DNA from: Verrucomicrobiota bacterium
GTDB lineage: Bacteria; Verrucomicrobiota; Kiritimatiellia; UBA8416; JABMPJ01
Assembly: GCA_018648805.1 (NCBI GenBank)
Contig: JABGQM010000011.1
Coordinates: 25,865-89,864 of the forward strand
Direction of reading: 5' to 3'
DNA length: 64,000 bases
The translations under genes and the position numbers were made by a program. Below, one piece after another: positions 9,687 through 17,435 of the stretch. Positions within the stretch are counted from its first letter, which is position 1. Every line of letters begins with the position of its first letter. The notes beneath the pieces were generated by a model, which was given only the letters and a program-made list of their open reading frames with translations, searched no databases and was not told where the DNA came from.

Positions 9687-12449
9687 ATGAACATGATGAT
9701 TGACTATGCGACATCGCCCCTGGCGATTGGATCCCCCACCCCACGCTTCAGTTGGGAGGTGCCGTTGGCAGGCCGCGGCCGCAAACAGAGCGCCTATCAG
9801 ATTCTGGTGGCGACGACTGAAGAGCTAGTCTCCTCCGGCAGCGCCGACCTCTGGGACAGCGGCAAGGTGGCATCATCACAGTCGGTGAATGTGGAATATG
9901 CCGGCGCGGCTCTGCAGAGCAATATGGACTGCTGGTGGGCCGTGCAGCTCTGGGATGAGACGGGCCATTCGACCGGCTTCAGTGCACCCGATCGTTTCGG
10001 AACCGCACTCTTCGATCAGGCTGATTGGCAGGCGCAGTGGATCGGCATGGGGGCATCCGATGAACCCTATTCCGATCCCGATGCCTTTCAACTGGAGCGC
10101 GTCACCCCGGAAGTCGCCGCGTTTGAGCCCGACTCACGAGCGCCACTGCTGCGCAAGGCGTTTGTTCTCGATCAGCCGGTCAGGCGGGCCCGCGCCTTTG
10201 TCTGCGGCCTGGGCCTCTTCGAGCTGCGACTCAATGGCCACAAGGTGGGGAGTGACGTGCTGGCCACGCCACGCACCGCCTTTCGCAAGCGGGCGTTTTA
10301 CTCTACCTATGACATCACCGCTCAACTACAGCAGGGCGACAACGCCCTTGGCCTGATGCTCGGCAATGGCTGGTTCAACGGCCAGAAAAAGTACTGGGGC
10401 TGGCAGATGCAGTGGCACGGTTCGCCCCGTGCCATTGTGCAGCTTGAAGTGGAACTGGCAGACGGCTCCAGACAGCGGGTGGTCAGCGATGACACCTGGC
10501 AGGGCTCCTGGTCATCCATTACGTTCAACTGCCTCTTCGACGGAGAACATGTCGACGCCCGCTTGGAGCAGCCGGGGTGGGATAGGCCTGGATTTGATGA
10601 TTCGGACTGGGGAAAGGCAAATCTACTCCCCTCCCCCGGCGGCCAGCTCAAGCCGGTCTCGCACGAGCAGGAACGGGTCGTGGAGCTCATTCGTCCCGTG
10701 TCGGTAGAGGAGCCGGAGCCCGGTGTCTTTGTTTTCGATATGGGGAAGAACATTACCGGCTGGGTGCGCCTGGCTTTCCAGGGCGGCACGGCTGGCGAGA
10801 CCGTGACATTGCGCTTTGGCGAAGCCCAACATGAAGACGGGGCGCTCAATGCGGCAAGCAACAACGCGGCCTGTCAGGAGGATCGCTATACCCTCAGGGG
10901 CGGCAAGGAGTTCTTTGAACCGAGATTCACCTTCCATGGCTTTCAGTTTGTCGAAGTGACCGGCTATCCGGGGCGCCCCGATCTGGAGGCCGTAACCGGT
11001 TGCTTCGTACGCACCGCGGTACCCCAAACCGGTGCTTTTGAATGCGGCAATGAGCTGATCAACCGGATCCATCGCTGTACGCTGCAATCGCAGCTCTGCA
11101 ACGTGCAGATGGGTGTGCCCACGGATGACACCCAGCGCCCGGAACGCCAGGGCTGGGGCGCCGATGCCTGGGGAACAGCGCGCGAGGCGCTCTACAATCT
11201 ATGGATGCCGCGCGTTTACCAGAAATGGATTGGGGATTTCCGTGATCAGCAGGACGAGACATCCGGTCTGGTAGGCATGATTACGCCCCAGGCCGGCGCC
11301 AACGAGGATCTCGTCTGGACGGCCGCCTTTATCCTTATTCCCTGGTGGCAGTATCTCCATTGCGGGGATCGCCGCATTCTGGAGGAGAGCTACCCAGCGC
11401 AGCAACGTTATCTGAGTTTTCTGCAACGCGTCGGGGTCAAAGAGATCTCGACCATGACCACAGAAGCGCTGCTCGAACAGCTCCTCTCGATCAATGAAGG
11501 AAAGACGCGCGATTCCTCCGAAGCAGAGCGAGGACACCTTCAGATCTCGCAGTGGGGAGATCATCTGGCTACAGCGGATGGATCTGCCAGTCGCTCCAAT
11601 ATGCCTCTCTCCATCGCCACGGCATTCTACTACCAGGATGTTTCGACCATGGCTGACATTGCGACGGTACTGGGACACACCGACGATGCCGAACGCTACG
11701 GCGCGCTGGCTACTGAGATCAAAGCCGCCTTCAACGAGCGGTTCTTCGATGCCTCCCTCGGCTACTACGACACGGGCATACAGAGCGCTCAGGCGTGGGC
11801 ACTGGTCTTTGGGCTTGTACCGGAGGAGCACCAGCAGCAGGTAGAGGGGTACTTCACCCGTAGCGTCGGCCAGACGCAACGACGCCTGACCACCGGCTAT
11901 ATCGGAACCAAGTACGCCATCGAGGCGCTCTCGATGCTCGGCCGTGACGACATGGTTTGGGAACTTGCCACGGCCACGGACTACCCGAGCTGGGGCTACA
12001 TGCTGCGACTCAACCGGACGACCAGTTGTGAACGGTGGGACGGTGAGGGTGGTTCGCTTAACCATGCCCCTCTGGGCGCGGCTATCGACGAGTGGTTCTA
12101 CTGGGGGCTAGCTGGGATCCGCCCGGACGAATCGGCACCGGGATTTGAGAAGATCATCTTCAAACCCCATCTGCCTGAAGATCTGCCCTGGGCCAAAGCC
12201 ACGCTTGAGACGGCACGCGGCACTATTGTCTCCTCGTGGAAGCACGACGGCGCTACGGCTGCCCTGACCATCACCGTCCCGGCGAACTGCAGCGCGACCG
12301 TTCATATTCCGACCAATGATCCGACCACGATCACCGAGAACGGTATCCCCGCGACTGAATCTGAAGGCGTCGTACGGCTCTCTGCTACAGAAAATGAAAG
12401 CTGCTTTGCGGTCGGTTCGGGAACCTACCACTTCACATTCTCCAAATAG
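9687..12449 (+). CDS. GH78 alpha-L-rhamnosidase
   Basis: A 920-residue inverting glycosidase expected to release terminal alpha-L-rhamnose. Domain order matches the family: a fibronectin-like N-terminal part (SPTPRFSWEVPL, RGRKQSAYQILVA), the rhamnosidase N domain (about 135-310), a beta-sandwich (about 330-430), the six-hairpin catalytic domain (about 445-790) and a C-terminal sandwich. Asp480, Glu486, Trp490 and Asp493 in the segment TDDTQRPERQGWGAD have the spacing of the known GH78 active-site set, and Glu782 in TTSCERW fits the catalytic base. ATG 9687 was chosen with AAAGG about 10 bases upstream; a TTG nine bases earlier is possible. There is no signal peptide, so it is probably cytoplasmic. 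A broken sulfatase and a GH130 gene follow on the same strand. Confidence 0.95.
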   Translation: MNMMIDYATSPLAIGSPTPRFSWEVPLAGRGRKQSAYQILVATTEELVSSGSADLWDSGKVASSQSVNVEYAGAALQSNMDCWWAVQLWDETGHSTGFSAPDRFGTALFDQADWQAQWIGMGASDEPYSDPDAFQLERVTPEVAAFEPDSRAPLLRKAFVLDQPVRRARAFVCGLGLFELRLNGHKVGSDVLATPRTAFRKRAFYSTYDITAQLQQGDNALGLMLGNGWFNGQKKYWGWQMQWHGSPRAIVQLEVELADGSRQRVVSDDTWQGSWSSITFNCLFDGEHVDARLEQPGWDRPGFDDSDWGKANLLPSPGGQLKPVSHEQERVVELIRPVSVEEPEPGVFVFDMGKNITGWVRLAFQGGTAGETVTLRFGEAQHEDGALNAASNNAACQEDRYTLRGGKEFFEPRFTFHGFQFVEVTGYPGRPDLEAVTGCFVRTAVPQTGAFECGNELINRIHRCTLQSQLCNVQMGVPTDDTQRPERQGWGADAWGTAREALYNLWMPRVYQKWIGDFRDQQDETSGLVGMITPQAGANEDLVWTAAFILIPWWQYLHCGDRRILEESYPAQQRYLSFLQRVGVKEISTMTTEALLEQLLSINEGKTRDSSEAERGHLQISQWGDHLATADGSASRSNMPLSIATAFYYQDVSTMADIATVLGHTDDAERYGALATEIKAAFNERFFDASLGYYDTGIQSAQAWALVFGLVPEEHQQQVEGYFTRSVGQTQRRLTTGYIGTKYAIEALSMLGRDDMVWELATATDYPSWGYMLRLNRTTSCERWDGEGGSLNHAPLGAAIDEWFYWGLAGIRPDESAPGFEKIIFKPHLPEDLPWAKATLETARGTIVSSWKHDGATAALTITVPANCSATVHIPTNDPTTITENGIPATESEGVVRLSATENESCFAVGSGTYHFTFSK

Positions 12450-12457
12450 AGGCTCGA

Positions 12458-13353
12458 ATGGGGCAAGACGACTCAACCTGCAAACCAAACATCATCCTCA
12501 TCAACGCGGATGACTTGGGTTATGGCGATCTGACCATCATCCCTTCACTCCGGCACCACGGTTCAAAGGCACGAGTCAGTGTGGTCTGTACGGCGACTTC
12601 ATTCATGAACTCGATTGGATGGTAGGTGAGGTCGTCCAGGCCGTAGAAGATCTCGGGCAGACCGAAAACACGTTAATCATTTTTACCAGCGATAATGGAG
12701 GAATGTTGAATCAGGACGGACAGGATGCATGGAAAGCAGGGCATCGGCTCAACGGTGACCTCCTTGGATTCAAATTTGGCGCCTGGGAAGGAGGGCATCG
12801 CATCCCGATGATTGCTAAATGGCCCGCTAGGATTCCTGCCAATAGCGTGTCGGATCAGCTGATCAGCCAGATCGATCTGATGGCGACCTTTGCTGAGCTG
12901 GTTGGCCGTCCATTGCACGAAGGCGAAGGCGAAGATAGCGTTAATCAGCTCGAAGCGCTGACCGGCACTCCTGAACAGCCGATCCGTGACGAGTTGGTCA
13001 TATCGCCCAACAGCCCCGATCATCTCCTGGTCCGCAAGGGGAAATGGGTCTACATCCCGGCCCAGGATGAAGGTGGATTCCAAGGCAAGGAAGTCGGCGA
13101 CCATGCTCTCGGCGGTGCCGCGGCATTTCAATTGACGAAACAGACCAACAGCGATTTCACAGCCGATGGTCAACTGAAACATGGTGCTCCCCCAGCCCAG
13201 CTATATGACCTGGCGCAAGACCCGCAGCAGGCCGTCAACGTATATGACAATCACCCCGAGGTCGTTCAACAGCTCGCCGCGATCGTGGCTGAATACCGAA
13301 ACCGCATGGGTCCCTGTGAGCCACTTGGCTGGATCAATCTCAGTAAAGACTGA
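12458..13353 (+). pseudogene. Type I sulfatase pseudogene with the catalytic core deleted
   Basis: From ATG 12458 the frame encodes PNIILINADDLGYGDL, the standard N-terminal metal-site strand of type I sulfatases, and then stops at 12617-12619 after losing similarity. From about 12535 a different frame picks up the C-terminal half of the same family: PRFKGTSQCGLYGD, ELDWMVGEVVQAVEDLG, NTLIIFTSDNGG, GGHRIPMIAKWPARIP and SQIDLMATFAELVG, ending at 13353. Everything between is missing, including the Cys-x-Pro-Ser-Arg formylglycine site. The deletion of roughly 200 codons also changes frame. An internal start at 12619 could still give a 244-residue C-terminal fragment, but it would lack catalysis. 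It sits 8 bases after the rhamnosidase stop in what was evidently an operon. Confidence 0.9.
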
Positions 13354-13371
13354 AGAAGGGAAAGACCACTT

Positions 13372-14469
13372 ATGTCAGAACCTATTCCCTTTGCCGAAGT
13401 TGGTCTTCTCAAGCGACACCCTCAGAATCCACTTCTGACGTCGGCGGATGTCGACTACCCCTGCAGTCTGCTTTTCAATGCGGGTATTGCCAAGTACCAG
13501 GGCCGATACGTGATGGTGTTTCGCAACGACTTCGGCGCGGCCAACCGCGCAGAGTCCATGCAGAGGAAACGTCAGGGATTGCCTGCGTTTGATGGCACAG
13601 ATCTGGGATTGGCCTTCAGTGCGGACGGGGTCAAGTGGGAGGTGCAGCCGGAGCCATGCATCGGCCTGGAGACGGCGCGTGAGCTTATTGCACCGCTTAT
13701 GCCGGGCAAAGATTTCGGTGATGAACTCAAACGCTTTTACGACCCGCGACTGACCGTGATTGAGGGGCGCGTCACCATGTGCTTTGCCGTCGACACCGCA
13801 CACGGGCTCAGGGGCGGCGTCGCTGTTACCGAGGATTTTGAGCAGTGGGAGATCCTCTCTGTCTCCGTGCCGGACAACCGCAATATGGTCTTGTTTCCCG
13901 AGAAGATAGGGGGGCGTTATGTGCGTTTGGAGCGCCCCGTTGACACAGCAGGCGCCAACCGGTTACGCGATGATCAAGCCATGATGTGGATGAGCTATTC
14001 GCCAGATCTGCGTCACTGGGGCGACAGTCAGCACGTTCTGGCGACCGAGAGCATTCCCTTTGCCAACAGTAAGATGGGGCCTGGAGCCCCACCGATACGT
14101 ACGGAGAAAGGGTGGTTGACCACCTTCCATGCCGTATGGCGCGACAACGAGCGTGGCAGGAACGGGTGGGAAAGCCAATGGCCCAAGATCTACATGGCGG
14201 GACTCATGCTGCTGGATATCGACAATCCGTGCAAGATCATCGGTTTCTGTGATCAACCCCTGCTCGCCCCTACCGCCTGGTACGAAACGGGCAATGACGT
14301 GCCGGACGGCGATCCCTTCGACGGCTTTCGAGAAGATGTCATCTTTCCCGGCGGCATGTTGCTCGAAGATGATGGCGAGGTGAAGATCTACTACGGTGCT
14401 GCGGATACGGTCGAATGTCTGGCCACGGCCCATGTCGACGACCTGCTGGCCCTATGCAAACCGCTATGA
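13372..14469 (+). CDS. GH130-type beta-mannoside phosphorylase/hydrolase
   Basis: A 365-residue five-bladed beta-propeller protein. Family hallmarks are the start HPQNPLLTSADVDYP, GTDLGLAFSADGVKWE, FYDPRLTVIEGRVTMCFAV, NMVLFPEKIGGRYVRLERP, KMGPGAPPI with GWLTTFHAVW, and VIFPGGMLLEDDGEVKIYYGAADT. GH130 enzymes phosphorolyse or hydrolyse beta-linked mannosides, so the product here is probably mannose-1-phosphate or mannose; which of the two cannot be decided by eye. There is no signal peptide, in line with a cytoplasmic phosphorylase. GAAGGGAAAG precedes the ATG. It follows the rhamnosidase and the broken sulfatase with a spacing of 18 bases, so it is likely the last gene of that unit. Confidence 0.88.
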   Translation: MSEPIPFAEVGLLKRHPQNPLLTSADVDYPCSLLFNAGIAKYQGRYVMVFRNDFGAANRAESMQRKRQGLPAFDGTDLGLAFSADGVKWEVQPEPCIGLETARELIAPLMPGKDFGDELKRFYDPRLTVIEGRVTMCFAVDTAHGLRGGVAVTEDFEQWEILSVSVPDNRNMVLFPEKIGGRYVRLERPVDTAGANRLRDDQAMMWMSYSPDLRHWGDSQHVLATESIPFANSKMGPGAPPIRTEKGWLTTFHAVWRDNERGRNGWESQWPKIYMAGLMLLDIDNPCKIIGFCDQPLLAPTAWYETGNDVPDGDPFDGFREDVIFPGGMLLEDDGEVKIYYGAADTVECLATAHVDDLLALCKPL

Positions 14470-14533
14470 AGACTAGTTGGGGCTACCCTAAAATGGGGAG
14501 GCTTTCCCTGCGGTGTGGTTTCGTCTTCGGCGA

Positions 14534-14803
14534 TCAGCGGGCCTCTGTGGCGGCGCTGATCATCGCGAAGTAGTGCTCATCGGGGATGTATTTGGGGACG
14601 CTGTTTCCGGTACCGAGCGCGTAACCGCCGCGACTGGCGGAGCGCTCGAGCATCGCTTTGGCACGACGGTAGACCGCTTCCGGGGTGGAGCGGACCGTTC
14701 AGAAAGAACTCGAAAAAGCGTGGGGCGATCAGGCACCTCGCGCCGCAAGACTTTCAACACCTGTTCGAAATCGGGTTCAGACCTGACGGGGCTCTTCCAT
14801 CAT
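14534..14803 (-). pseudogene. Remnant of a URO-D-family (methyltransferase-like) gene
   Basis: On the minus strand two fused pieces of a URO-D-family gene can be read. The 5' piece gives EPDFEQVLKVLRREVPDRP followed by TLF and, after a one-base shift, EFFLNGPLHP. This is the typical start of these proteins. The 3' piece, in another frame, gives AVYRRAKAMLERSASRGGYA, then LGTGNSVPKYIPDEHYFAMI and a stop at 14534-14536, the standard C-terminal end. About 300 residues of barrel are missing between them. Three intact relatives lie in the window (15691, 25628, 54999). The rest of the 586-base gap between 14469 and 15056 shows no other supported gene. Confidence 0.75.
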
Positions 14804-15026
14804 GCGGATATGTTCATCGCAACGCTCCTCGTCATATCACCGGCATCCCGTACAGATGCCAGGCCATTGGCTACCAGGCTGTAGCAAGTCGGCTATTATA
14901 GGGCATTGGAGTAAAAGTACATTCAATAAGTGTGACAGGGCAGAGCGCACTCGAATCCGTTTACGGAGCGCCAGCGTAGAAGGGATGGCCCTCGGAGCCC
15001 TTGACATAGGCCGGTAGGAGCGTACG

Positions 15027-15059
15027 ATGAACATGTCAAGCGTTTGGTTAGTGCCATGA
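15027..15059 (+). other. Possible 10-codon leader ORF coupled to the corrinoid gene
   Basis: TAGGAG at 15015-15020 sits 6 bases before ATG 15027, which opens a ten-codon frame encoding MNMSSVWLVP. Its stop TGA (15057-15059) overlaps the ATG of the corrinoid gene (15056) as ATGA. The corrinoid gene itself has no obvious Shine-Dalgarno sequence. Translation may therefore depend on reinitiation from this short frame. Alternatively the true N-terminus starts here and a frameshift or sequencing error separates it from the main frame. Confidence 0.4.
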
Positions 15060-15694
15060 CAGTCGAGTCCTACAGAGAGCAGTTCCGTGACGCGCTTCTG
15101 AAGATGAATCAGGAAGCCGCTCGCGAACTATTGATGCAGACCGCCGAGGTCCTGACGCCGGTTCAGCGGCTGGAAAGCCTGATCATCCCTGCACTGATCG
15201 ACATCGGGGACCAGTGGGGCTGCGGGAACGCGGCCCTCTCGCAACTCTACATGAGCGGGCGTATCTGCGAGACCCTCATTGACGAGCTTATCCCCATCCT
15301 CGAAGTCAGGCGCCGTGATCTGCCGCGCACGGCCGTTGTGGTCCTGGGCGACTTCCATGTGCTGGGCAAACGCATCGTCTGTTCGCTGCTACGGTCCAGT
15401 GGGGTCGATATTCTCGACTACGGAACAGCTGAGGTCGACGAAACGTTGACCCGTATTCAGGAAGATGGCGTCAAGATCCTGCTGGTTTCCACGCTCATGC
15501 TTCACTCCGCTTTGAAGGTCATAGAGTTGCGCACCAAGCGCGATGCAGCCGGACTCGATTTCAAGATAGTGGTCGGCGGTGCCCCGTTCCGAATGGACGA
15601 AATGCTCTGGCACGAGATCGGGGCCGATGCCATGGGGCAAAGTGCGTCGGATGCACTCGGCATTATTGAGAACCTGGCGAAGGAGATGGAATGA
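15056..15694 (+). CDS. Corrinoid (B12-binding) protein of a methyltransferase system
   Basis: A 212-residue protein with the two-domain layout of methylotrophic corrinoid proteins such as MtaC, MtbC and MtmC. The N-terminal helical cap covers about residues 1-88 (LIIPALIDIGDQWGCGNAALSQLYMSG). The B12-binding Rossmann domain follows, with the lower-ligand motif Asp-x-His-x-x-Gly at 99-104 (DFHVLG) and VGGAPF near the end. The cobalamin cofactor would carry a methyl group from a substrate to a second methyltransferase. ATG 15056 was chosen because the cap aligns from there. It overlaps the next gene by four bases (ATGA at 15691), which ties it to the URO-D-type methyltransferase encoded there. 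No cobalamin riboswitch was recognised upstream. Confidence 0.9.
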   Translation: MTVESYREQFRDALLKMNQEAARELLMQTAEVLTPVQRLESLIIPALIDIGDQWGCGNAALSQLYMSGRICETLIDELIPILEVRRRDLPRTAVVVLGDFHVLGKRIVCSLLRSSGVDILDYGTAEVDETLTRIQEDGVKILLVSTLMLHSALKVIELRTKRDAAGLDFKIVVGGAPFRMDEMLWHEIGADAMGQSASDALGIIENLAKEME

Positions 15695-16749
15695 AAGGCG
15701 ACACCCTAACGCCACTGGAGCGGTTTCTGGCGGTCGTGTCACACAAGGAGCCGGATCGGGTACCCCTGTTTCTCTTCCCCACGCTGCATGGCGCACGCGA
15801 ACTGGACATGACCCTGACCGACTATTTCACGCGGGGCGAGAATATTGTCGAGGGCCAGCTCAAGCTGAGAGAGAAGTATCAACACGACTGCTTGACCGGT
15901 TTCTTCTATGCCGCGGCTGAGGTCGAAGCGTGGGGCGGCGAGGTCTTGCGCCGGGATGACGGTCCGTTCAACTCCGGCCGCCCTATCATTCGTGACCCCG
16001 AACAGATCCTCGACCTCTCCCCCCCCATCGTAGACAACGCGCGCTGCCTGCAGGAAAGCATCAAGGCCACCGCGGGGCTGGCGGCCGAATGCGGGAAAGA
16101 CGTCCCCATCCTGGGTGTGGCCATCTCGCCCTTCTCACTCCCGGTAATGCAGATGGGCTTCGGCTCCTATCTTGAACTCATGCACGACCGGCCAGCTCTT
16201 TTCGAGGCGCTCATGGCCATCAACGAGGAGTTCTGCGTCGACTGGGCGAACGCCCAGCTCGAAGCAGGCGCCACCGCGATTGTATATTTTGACCCCGTCT
16301 CCTCCACCACCATCATCCCACGCGACCTCTACCTGACCACCGGGCTTGAAGTTGCCCGGCGCACGATTCCCCGTATCCAGGGCCCGACCGGAACACACTT
16401 CGCCTCTGGGCACTGCCTCTCCATCATTCCCGACATCATCAGCACCGGCACCGGTGTCATTGGTGTTAGCGCCGAAGAGGACCTGTCCGACATCAAGACC
16501 GCCTGCGACGGCAAACTGACCATTGTCGGCAACCTGAATGGCGTCGAGATGCGACGATGGACCGAGCAAGATGCCGAGCATGCTGTGAAAACCGCCATCG
16601 CCAAAGCCGGCCGTGGCGGCGGATTCATCCTGGCAGACAACCACGGCGAGATTCCATGGCATGTCTCAGAGGAAACACTTCTGGCCATATCAAGCGCTGT
16701 CGACCAATGGGGACGCTATCCCCTCGACTGGATCGACGCCGATGCCTGA
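15691..16749 (+). CDS. URO-D-fold corrinoid-dependent methyltransferase (MtaA/MtbA-like)
   Basis: A 352-residue single-barrel protein of the uroporphyrinogen decarboxylase superfamily. The start TPLERFLAVVSHKEPDRVP is typical of the methyltransferase branch (MtaA, MtbA, CmuA C-terminal part). Coupling to the corrinoid gene through an ATGA overlap argues for methyl transfer rather than haem synthesis. In MtaA-type enzymes zinc is held by a His-x-Cys pair and a later Cys. Here the corresponding places read THFASGHC (His236, His241, Cys242) and LADNHGEIPWH (His318, His324), so the ligand set may differ. The methyl donor and acceptor are unknown; methylated sugars or methoxy compounds from the glycan are an inference. 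The next gene starts 8 bases before its stop. Confidence 0.85.
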   Translation: MKGDTLTPLERFLAVVSHKEPDRVPLFLFPTLHGARELDMTLTDYFTRGENIVEGQLKLREKYQHDCLTGFFYAAAEVEAWGGEVLRRDDGPFNSGRPIIRDPEQILDLSPPIVDNARCLQESIKATAGLAAECGKDVPILGVAISPFSLPVMQMGFGSYLELMHDRPALFEALMAINEEFCVDWANAQLEAGATAIVYFDPVSSTTIIPRDLYLTTGLEVARRTIPRIQGPTGTHFASGHCLSIIPDIISTGTGVIGVSAEEDLSDIKTACDGKLTIVGNLNGVEMRRWTEQDAEHAVKTAIAKAGRGGGFILADNHGEIPWHVSEETLLAISSAVDQWGRYPLDWIDADA

Positions 16750-17308
16750 TAAGCTCTGCCTCCTCGTCTGTACGATTATTCGGCCCGAAGTAGATGCCGT
16801 GCTGGCACACGAAGCATGGGAAAACGTGATCGTACGCTCCTTTCCCGCTCGTTGTGGGCGCACACCCCTGAGCTCCGCTAAGCTTGAAGCCCTCACCACC
16901 GATGTCAGCCATGCAGACAAGATTGAGGTCTTGGGCAGTAGCTGCCTGTGTGGACTCAACCCACACGCAGATGACGCCACGCATATCCACCGTCTGTCGC
17001 AATGCTTAGAGCTGTTGGCTCCGGCAGAGTGCGTGGCATCGCATCTTGAAACCGATGCCTACCTGCTTAGCCCCGGCTGGCTACGCGACTGGCGAAAGCA
17101 TGTCTCTGAGTGGGGATTTGTCCGCTCGCAGGCGCGTTCGTTCTTCAAGGAGTTCGCCAAGCACCTCGTCCTGCTCGACACCGGCATCGATCCTGAATCA
17201 CAAGCCCGCCTGCAGGCTTTCGCCACATTCGTCAATCTACCACACTCCGTTGATGCGGTCGGCCTGGACACGCTCCGCTCCGCCCTGCATGACCTTGTAG
17301 AGGAATAG
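16742..17308 (+). CDS. DUF1638-like protein of the corrinoid methyltransferase set
   Basis: A 188-residue soluble protein. The ATG at 16742 overlaps the end of the methyltransferase gene by 8 bases, which places it in the same operon. The sequence has a cysteine-containing start (KLCLLVCTIIRPEVDAVL), a Cys-x-Cys-Gly motif (SSCLCGLNPH) and the segment AYLLSPGWLRDWRKHV. These resemble DUF1638, a family often found beside corrinoid methyltransferases, but I am not certain of the family. The cysteines and the HADDATHIH segment could bind metal or corrinoid. There is no membrane segment. An alternative is that it is the N-terminal sensory part of a once larger regulator, since a short open frame follows it. 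Confidence 0.6.
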   Translation: MPDKLCLLVCTIIRPEVDAVLAHEAWENVIVRSFPARCGRTPLSSAKLEALTTDVSHADKIEVLGSSCLCGLNPHADDATHIHRLSQCLELLAPAECVASHLETDAYLLSPGWLRDWRKHVSEWGFVRSQARSFFKEFAKHLVLLDTGIDPESQARLQAFATFVNLPHSVDAVGLDTLRSALHDLVEE

Positions 17309-17312
17309 CGCA

Positions 17313-17435
17313 GTGGAAGTCGAAGCATTCAATAGATTCAGGAAGAGTATGAAACCGGAGATCGCCGCCCGTATTCACTCAAGCCCGCTGTTGTCAGAGT
17401 CGCTACCGAGCTTTGCGCCGAGAATATCAACATAG
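17313..17435 (+). other. Short open frame of 40 codons after the DUF1638-like gene, possible remnant
   Basis: A GTG four bases after the preceding stop opens a frame beginning VEVEAFNRFRKSMKPEIAAR and ending at TAG 17433-17435. It has no clear Shine-Dalgarno sequence and overlaps the 3' end of the opposite-strand gene by about 60 bases. The first 20 residues look like a helical protein start, so this may be the stump of a fourth gene of the methyltransferase operon. Coding status is doubtful. Confidence 0.2.

Noticed and set aside
15001..15030. TTGACA at 15001 as promoter of the corrinoid gene
   Set aside because: No -10 box at a suitable distance; the ribosome-binding site of the leader frame falls inside the would-be promoter.
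14820..15056. Cobalamin riboswitch upstream of the corrinoid gene
   Set aside because: No recognisable B12 box or conserved riboswitch segments were found.
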